Positions 5,302 to 9,723 of a stretch of DNA of 9,723 bases are shown here, piece after piece. The position numbers and the translations under genes were made by a program. Source of the DNA: Candidatus Ratteibacteria bacterium (GTDB lineage Bacteria; Ratteibacteria; UBA8468; B48-G9; JAFGKM01). The stretch spans positions 1 to 9,723 of the forward strand of contig JAQVEU010000022.1 of NCBI GenBank assembly GCA_028697565.1. Direction: 5' to 3'. Positions within the stretch are counted from its first letter, which is position 1, and every line of letters starts with the position of its first letter. Below the pieces are notes generated by a model that was not told the DNA's origin, searched no databases, and saw only the letters and a program-made list of their open reading frames with translations.

Positions 5302-6588
5302 ATGGATATTATCGTTAAAAAGACGGAAAAGATAAGGGGAGAAGTGGTTATCCCTGGCTCAAAGTCACATACCATCAGGGGTGTAATTATAGGTACTCTT
5401 GCTGAAGGTATAACAAAACTTATAAACCCGCTGATGTCAGAAGATACACTCGCATCTGTACGGGGATGCATACAATTAGGGGCACACATAGATACATCAG
5501 GTAAGGACTGGCTTATAGAAGGTACAGCAGGCAAGATAATCAAACCAGAAGGGCCACTTAACCTATCAAACTCTGGTACCTCCCTCAACCTTCTTACAGG
5601 GGTTGCTTCACTCGGTAACTTTGAGGTTATATTAGATGGTGATGAGTCATTAAGAACAAGACCTGTTCAGCCACTGCTTGATGCACTAAATACCCTTGGT
5701 GCATCTGCTACTTCTATAATGAACAATGGAAGACCACCTATAAAAATAAAAGGAAAGATAAAGGGAGGGAAAACACAGGTTAATGGTATAAGTTCACAGT
5801 TCGTATCTTCTTTGCTTATATCTACTCCTATGGCAGAGCAGGACACAGAGATAAGTGTTGTAAATGTTTATGAGGTTCCTTATATAGAGATGACACTGAG
5901 GTGGCTTGATGAGAGAGGGATTATATATAAAAGAAATAGTGACTACACATTTTTTAGGGTTAAGGGGAACCAGACATATAAGTGTTTTGAAAAAGCAATC
6001 CCTGCTGACTGGAGTTCTGCAACCTTCTTTCTTGTGGCAGGTGCCATAACTAACTCGGATATTCTGATTAAGGGGCTGGATATAGATGATGTTCAAGGTG
6101 ACAGAATGGTAATAACGTATCTTCAAAAGATGGGTGCGGACATAAGGATAGAAAAAGAGGGTATCCATATTAAAGGATGTGGATTAAAAGGGACAGAACT
6201 TGACCTTAACAGCACGCCTGATGCTTTGCCTGCTATGGCAGTTGCAGGTTGTTTTGCTGAAGGAACTACAAAAATATACAATGTGGCACATGCACGTATT
6301 AAAGAGACAGACAGGATAAAGGTTATGGCAGAAGAGCTATCAAGGATGAACGCAAAGATAGAGGAAGTACCTGATGGGCTGATAATACACCATAGCACTC
6401 TTAAAGGGACAGAGGTCAATGGACATTCAGACCACCGAGTGGTGATGGCTCTGGCACTTGCTGGCTTAATAGCAGATGGAACAACCAGGGTGGATACTGC
6501 GGAAGCAGTGAGTGTAACCTTTCCAAATTTTGTAGAGTTAATGACAAAGATAGGAGCAGACATACAAAGAGGAGGAACAATATGTTAG
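5302..6588 (+). CDS. aroA: 3-phosphoshikimate 1-carboxyvinyltransferase (EPSP synthase)
   Basis: Transfers the enolpyruvyl group of PEP to shikimate 3-phosphate, the sixth shikimate step. Motifs in order: PGSKSHTIR (18-26; K21, S22 and R26 bind substrate), LSNSGTSLNLLTG (88-100, the PEP/glyphosate loop), GDESLRTRPVQPL (113-125), SSQFVSSLL (164-172; Q166), PDALPAMAV (306-314; D308), ARIKETDRI (331-339; E335, R338), HSDHRVVMAL (375-384) and AVSVTFPNF (402-410). Length 428 aa is normal. The loop keeps Gly92-Thr93 but has Asn96 where E. coli has Arg100 and Leu97 where it has Pro101, which is unusual. The ATG at 5302 fits the family N-terminus; there is no Shine-Dalgarno and a -10 box lies 6 nt upstream. 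First gene of the plus-strand operon; its end overlaps aroC by 7 nt. Confidence 0.95.
   Translation: MDIIVKKTEKIRGEVVIPGSKSHTIRGVIIGTLAEGITKLINPLMSEDTLASVRGCIQLGAHIDTSGKDWLIEGTAGKIIKPEGPLNLSNSGTSLNLLTGVASLGNFEVILDGDESLRTRPVQPLLDALNTLGASATSIMNNGRPPIKIKGKIKGGKTQVNGISSQFVSSLLISTPMAEQDTEISVVNVYEVPYIEMTLRWLDERGIIYKRNSDYTFFRVKGNQTYKCFEKAIPADWSSATFFLVAGAITNSDILIKGLDIDDVQGDRMVITYLQKMGADIRIEKEGIHIKGCGLKGTELDLNSTPDALPAMAVAGCFAEGTTKIYNVAHARIKETDRIKVMAEELSRMNAKIEEVPDGLIIHHSTLKGTEVNGHSDHRVVMALALAGLIADGTTRVDTAEAVSVTFPNFVELMTKIGADIQRGGTIC
6570..6575 (+). promoter_or_regulatory. Ribosome binding site of aroC inside aroA
   Basis: A perfect AGGAGG lies within the last aroA codons, 6 nt before the aroC ATG (6582). 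It contrasts with the lack of any Shine-Dalgarno at the operon's first gene and shows that this organism does use canonical sites for internal genes. Confidence 0.8.
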
Positions 6589-7739
6589 GAAATAGTTTTG
6601 GAAGGATATTTCGTATTACAACCTGTGGTGAGTCCTACGGTATAGGGAAGGGTTCTGGACTTGCTGTAATAGTTGATGGAGTACCACCTGGACTAAAACT
6701 TACAAAGGAAGTTATACAGGAAGAACTTGACAAGAGAAGACCGGGTAAAGGCAAACTGAACAGTCCAAGAAAAGAGACAGACCAGTGTGAGATTTTTGCT
6801 GGGATAGGACAGGATGGGGTAACTACCGGGGCACCTGTTGGAATAATTATATACAATGTTGATACGCAAAAGGTACATATTGACCAGTACAGGGAATACA
6901 AGGACATATTCAGACCAGGGCATGCCACCTACTCCTTCTTTTTAAAATATGGGGAGGCACAGGACTGGTGTGGTGCTGGAAGGGCATCAGGAAGGGAGAC
7001 TGTGACAAGGGTTGCAGGTGGAGCAGTTGCGAAGTTTATTCTTAAAAGGGAGAGGATAGAAATGCTTGCCTATACAAAAGAGTGTATGGGTATACGAGCA
7101 AAGGATATGGGATGGGAAGAGGTCAAGGAAAACTACAGAAAAAACGAGATTAACTGTCCTGACCTTGAGGCAGCAGAAAAAATGGAGAAAAAAGTCCTTG
7201 AGATAAAGGAAGAGGGAGACACAGCCGGAGGTATAATAGAACTCATCATACATAATGTCCCAGCCGGACTTGGAGAGCCGGTTTTTGATAAGATGGGGGC
7301 ACTACTTGCCCATGCGATATGTAGTATTGGAGCAGTCAAAGGGATAGAGTTTGGTGCTGGATTTAAAGTAGGTCATATGAAAGGTTCGGAAAACAATGAC
7401 CAGCCATACATAACAAAGGATGGCAGGATAAGATTCAGAACAAACAATGCAGGAGGACTTTTGGGAGGTATTACAAATGGAGAAGATATTGTATTAAGGG
7501 TAGCAGTAAAACCAACGCCCACCATCTCTATAGAGCAGACATCCATAAATATGAAGACAATGAGGGAAGAAAAACTAAAGCCCATTACAAGAAGAGACCC
7601 CACACTTGTGGGAAGGATATATGCAGTGGTTGAGGCAATGGCTGCTATTGCTGTGCTTGATTCACTCTATCTTGCAAGGGCATATGACTCTCTTGCAAAG
7701 TTAGATGAGAAGTGGATACATCTAAAAGAAAACTATTGA
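6582..7739 (+). CDS. aroC: Chorismate synthase (divergent: Tyr in place of the GESHG histidine)
   Basis: Eliminates phosphate from EPSP to form chorismate, using reduced FMN. Recognisable blocks: GNSFGRIFRITTCGES (3-18), DGVPPGL (32-38), KRRPGKGKLNSPRKETDQ (51-68), TTGAPVGIII (81-90), RPGHATYSFFLKYG (111-124; H114 conserved), GRASGRET (133-140), NNAGGLLGGITNGEDI (288-303), KPTPTI (310-315) and RRDPTLVGRIYAVVEAM (337-353). Three deviations stand out. The invariant His of GESHG is Tyr19 (TAC, 6636-6638); about four extra residues lie between GESYG and VDG; and the usual DYRGGGR is DWCGAGR (128-134) with one extra residue before it. Length (385 aa) is near normal and the frame is intact, so this is not an obvious pseudogene. 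Overlaps aroA by 7 nt with AGGAGG 6 nt upstream. Confidence 0.92.
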   Translation: MLGNSFGRIFRITTCGESYGIGKGSGLAVIVDGVPPGLKLTKEVIQEELDKRRPGKGKLNSPRKETDQCEIFAGIGQDGVTTGAPVGIIIYNVDTQKVHIDQYREYKDIFRPGHATYSFFLKYGEAQDWCGAGRASGRETVTRVAGGAVAKFILKRERIEMLAYTKECMGIRAKDMGWEEVKENYRKNEINCPDLEAAEKMEKKVLEIKEEGDTAGGIIELIIHNVPAGLGEPVFDKMGALLAHAICSIGAVKGIEFGAGFKVGHMKGSENNDQPYITKDGRIRFRTNNAGGLLGGITNGEDIVLRVAVKPTPTISIEQTSINMKTMREEKLKPITRRDPTLVGRIYAVVEAMAAIAVLDSLYLARAYDSLAKLDEKWIHLKENY

Positions 7740-7809
7740 GCAACAACTGGGACCAGGTCCCAGAGAAGTAGGGAAATGAGATTTTGAGTTTGAAATTTAG
7801 AGTTTTTAG
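7740..7809. other. Convergent intergenic spacer between aroC and xer
   Basis: This 70-bp gap separates two converging genes and contains no open frame. It holds a palindrome at 7747-7763 and an A/T-rich stretch of quasi-repeats at 7778-7811. I see no classical terminator with a T-tract on either strand. Confidence 0.6.
7747..7763. repeat. 8-bp palindrome with one central base (possible bidirectional 3'-end hairpin)
   Basis: CTGGGACCAGGTCCCAG has perfect 8-bp arms around a single A. As RNA it would fold as a 7-bp stem with a CAG triloop on either strand. It begins 7 nt after the aroC stop codon, between convergent genes, a common place for a bidirectional terminator, but no T-tract follows on the plus strand (AGAAGTAGGG) or the minus strand (TTGTTGCTCA). 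It could also be a dispersed repeat or a protein site. Confidence 0.5.
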
Positions 7810-7811
7810 TT
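7778..7811. repeat. A/T-rich GAG-TTT quasi-tandem repeats
   Basis: Units resembling GAGTTTTT recur imperfectly: GAGATTTT (7778-7785), GAGTTTGA (7786-7793) and GAGTTTTT (7800-7807). The stretch runs into the stop codon of the recombinase gene. It is likely low-complexity intergenic filler, with weak evidence for anything more. Confidence 0.35.
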
Positions 7812-8688
7812 ATGCACGGGGATGAAACTTTTTATAGACCGAGTGTATATGCTTCCTGTTGAGGTGGGTATATATCTCTGTTGTGGCAAGTGACTTATGA
7901 CCAAGTAGTTCCTGCACTATCCTCAGGTCTAAACCACCTTCAAGCAGATGTGTGGCAAATGAGTGTCTGAAGGTATGTGGACTTACCCTCTTCTCCACTG
8001 GCAAATAGACGGATACCTTTTTTACTATCTTCCATATACTCTGTCTGGATATCTTTTTACTACCTCTGTTAGGAAACAGCCATATAGAAGAGCCAGTTTT
8101 TGTGTCTGCCCGTTCCCGCAGATAGTGGTCTATTGCAGAGAGTGCATTTTTGTTAAGAAATACCAGCCGTTCCCTGCTACCCTTCCCTTTTATCTTTATA
8201 TACCCCTTTTCAAAATTTATATCCTCCAACTTTATATCTGTGAGTTCAGAAACACGAAGCCCTGCCCCATATATAAGTTCAATAATCGCCACATTTCTCA
8301 CTTTATCCTTTTCTGACAAATTTTTTATAAGGGTAGTTATCTCTTCCTTGCTTAATACTTCGGGTAGTACCCTTTCAACCTTATGTGATTCTATTTCTGG
8401 CATTAGATTCCTTTTTATCATTCCCTGCCCAGCCAAAAATTTATAAAACCCTCTTACAGCAGAAAAGGTCCTTACCACAGAAGAGGAAGAAAGTCCTCTT
8501 TTTTTAAGAAACAGGATACATTTAGTAATTCCTTCGCTGTTGATATCTTCAAGTGTATAGTTGTTAAGAGACAGAAACTCTCCAAATTTTTCAAGGTCTG
8601 ACATATATGCAGCCACAGTGTTTTTTGAAAGGTTCCGTTCAACCTCTATATGTTTGAGAAAATAGGCCATCATTTCTTTGTATGTCAT
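7810..8688 (-). CDS. xerC/D: Xer-type tyrosine recombinase (XerC/XerD family)
   Basis: Site-specific recombinase, probably resolving chromosome dimers at dif through a Holliday-junction intermediate. The N-terminal SAM-like core-binding domain spans about residues 1-90 (FLKHIEVERNLSKNTVAAY, 10-28). The catalytic domain shows the full active-site set: R145 (GAGLRVSEL), K169 (IKGKGSRER), H238 and R241 (PHTFRHSFATHLLEGG), H264 (LLGHKSLATT) and nucleophile Y273 (EIYTHLN). The 292-aa length and the HPRA ending are typical of Xer proteins. XerC and XerD cannot be told apart: THLNRKHIHSVYKKFHPRA looks a little closer to XerC. The ATG overlaps the ligA stop as ATGA, with GGAG 4 nt upstream, so it is translationally coupled to ligA. 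No integron, phage or transposon genes are near, which favours a housekeeping role. Confidence 0.92.
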   Translation of the reverse strand: MTYKEMMAYFLKHIEVERNLSKNTVAAYMSDLEKFGEFLSLNNYTLEDINSEGITKCILFLKKRGLSSSSVVRTFSAVRGFYKFLAGQGMIKRNLMPEIESHKVERVLPEVLSKEEITTLIKNLSEKDKVRNVAIIELIYGAGLRVSELTDIKLEDINFEKGYIKIKGKGSRERLVFLNKNALSAIDHYLRERADTKTGSSIWLFPNRGSKKISRQSIWKIVKKVSVYLPVEKRVSPHTFRHSFATHLLEGGLDLRIVQELLGHKSLATTEIYTHLNRKHIHSVYKKFHPRA

Positions 8689-9723
8689 ATTTCTCCAATA
8701 AGTTTTTTAAACTCATCCTCTGTGATAATTTTTACTCCAAGTGCCTTTGCCTTATCAAACTTTGAACCTGGTTCTTCACCACATACAAGATAGTCAGTAT
8801 TAGAAGAGACAGAAGATGTTACCCTGCCACCATACTTTTTTATCACTTCTGTTATCTCATCCCTCGTATAACCATTAAGGGTGCCTGTGATAACAAATGT
8901 AAGTCCTGCAAGTTTATCACTTTTTTTTGTCATCAGTTTTTCTCTTTCCATCCTGACACCAGCCCTTTTCAGTTTTTCAATAACCTCAAGGTTTTCTTTG
9001 TTATTGAAAAAGTCAGTGATACTATGTGCTACCACAGGTCCTATCTCTCTTATATCCGCAAGTGTCTCAATATCTGCCCTTGAAATTTCGTCAAGAGAAC
9101 TGAAATGCTCAGCAAGTATTTCAGCAGTATGTATTCCTATGTGTCTTATTCCAAGTGCATATATCAAATTAGCAAAGGGTCTGTTTTTACTCTTCTCAAT
9201 AGCATCCAGAAGATTTCTTGCCGACCTCTCTCCCATCCGTTCAAGGTTAATAAGTTTTTCATATGTAATCTTTTCATATATATCACCATAGTCAGAGATA
9301 ATACCTTTGTCTACAAGTATATCTACCCACTTCTCTCCAAGTCCTTCTATATCCATGGCATCTCTTGAAGCAAAGTGTATAATCCTTTCTTTTACCTGTG
9401 CAGGGCACCTGACATTTGGACACCTTATAGCTACCTCTTCCTCGTCTATCACAACTTTGCTGTGGCAGACAGGACACTCTTTTGGGATAGTTATATCTTG
9501 CTCTGTTCCATCCCTTTTTTCCGGGATAGGTTTTACAATCTGCGGAATAATCTCACCTCCCTTTTCTACAAAGACCCTGTCCCCAATTTTAATACCCAGC
9601 CGTTTTACTTCATCAAAGTTGTGGAGTGTTGCCCTTGAAACAGTAGTTCCACCTAACTGTACTGGTTCAAGGATAGCGACAGGTGTAAGTGTACCTGTTC
9701 TTCCAACCTGTATTTTTACATCT
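8685..9723 (-). CDS. ligA: NAD-dependent DNA ligase LigA, C-terminal half (5' part outside window)
   Basis: Seals nicks during replication and repair using NAD+. The reading frame is open to the window edge, giving 345 codons of a protein that is usually about 670 residues; the adenylation domain with the KxDG lysine is outside. In order one sees the adenylation-domain end and OB fold (VGRTGTLTPVAILEPVQLGG, HNFDEVKRLGIKIGDRVFVE, KGGEIIPQIVKPIPE), a four-cysteine zinc finger (CPVC, 14 residues, C, 4 residues, C), helix-hairpin-helix repeats (YALGIRHIGIHTAEILAEHF; LADIREIGPVVAHSI) and a C-terminal BRCT domain (LAGLTFVITGTLNGYTRDEI; TDYLVCGEEPGSKFDKAKAL). An internal Met at 9452 is only a codon within the frame, not the start. 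The stop overlaps the xer start as ATGA. Nothing suggests a defect. Confidence 0.96.
   Translation of the reverse strand, partial: DVKIQVGRTGTLTPVAILEPVQLGGTTVSRATLHNFDEVKRLGIKIGDRVFVEKGGEIIPQIVKPIPEKRDGTEQDITIPKECPVCHSKVVIDEEEVAIRCPNVRCPAQVKERIIHFASRDAMDIEGLGEKWVDILVDKGIISDYGDIYEKITYEKLINLERMGERSARNLLDAIEKSKNRPFANLIYALGIRHIGIHTAEILAEHFSSLDEISRADIETLADIREIGPVVAHSITDFFNNKENLEVIEKLKRAGVRMEREKLMTKKSDKLAGLTFVITGTLNGYTRDEITEVIKKYGGRVTSSVSSNTDYLVCGEEPGSKFDKAKALGVKIITEDEFKKLIGEI

Noticed and set aside
5238..5588. 116-aa minus-strand open frame covering the aroA start and the divergent promoter
   Set aside because: It would overlay both promoters and the aroA N-terminus; hydrophobic shadow sequence without a recognisable domain.
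6123..6563. 146-aa minus-strand open frame opposite aroA
   Set aside because: Antisense to a well-conserved EPSP synthase domain; the Ser/Ala/Ile-rich composition is what the opposite strand of such codons gives.
7810..8688. Integrase of an integron, phage or integrative element
   Set aside because: Length and motifs match housekeeping Xer proteins, it is coupled to ligA, and no att-like repeats, cassettes or phage genes are nearby.

Overview
This is a bacterial chromosomal segment, about 40% G+C by eye, rich in ATA, AGA and AGG codons and densely packed. It most likely comes from an uncultured lineage. An NAD-dependent DNA ligase, a Xer recombinase and bacterial -35/-10 promoters rule out an archaeal or eukaryotic origin. 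I cannot name the phylum; the mix of Gfo/Idh/MocA oxidoreductase, G/C-tract repeats and these gene styles would fit an Omnitrophota-like genome, but that is only a guess. Nearly all of the window is housekeeping. I see no tRNA, rRNA, CRISPR array, transposase or phage gene.

Layout. Positions 1-729 (minus) hold the start of a nitroreductase-like gene (cut by the window edge) and cobO, the corrinoid adenosyltransferase. Positions 730-916 are a non-coding mosaic of G/C-tract inverted repeats. Positions 917-5212 (minus) are a tight four-gene run, in transcription order aroB, pheA, aroF-type DAHP synthase and a Gfo/Idh/MocA oxidoreductase, with a 17-nt overlap and then gaps of 21 and 20 nt. Positions 5213-5301 are a compact divergent promoter region. 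Positions 5302-7739 (plus) are aroA and aroC, overlapping by 7 nt. Positions 7740-7809 are a short convergent spacer with a near-perfect palindrome. Positions 7810-9723 (minus) are a Xer recombinase coupled by an ATGA overlap to ligA, whose N-terminal half lies beyond the window.

How the genes work together. The two divergent operons make up a shikimate/phenylalanine cluster. DAHP synthase (step 1), 3-dehydroquinate synthase (step 2), EPSP synthase (step 6) and chorismate synthase (step 7) lead to chorismate, and the bifunctional PheA carries it to phenylpyruvate. Steps 3-5 (dehydroquinase, shikimate dehydrogenase, shikimate kinase) are not in the window. Feedback control is probably allosteric: PheA has an ACT domain with an ESRP motif, and the DAHP synthase has an N-terminal ferredoxin-like domain.

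The points most worth a second look are three. First, both aro operons have a consensus -10 box only 6-7 nt before the start codon and no Shine-Dalgarno, which predicts leaderless mRNAs in both directions from an 89-bp region. Second, the chorismate synthase has Tyr where the family has a catalytic His in GESHG, plus nearby insertions. Third, the 187-bp repeat mosaic upstream of cobO. I found no convincing new defence or mobile system.
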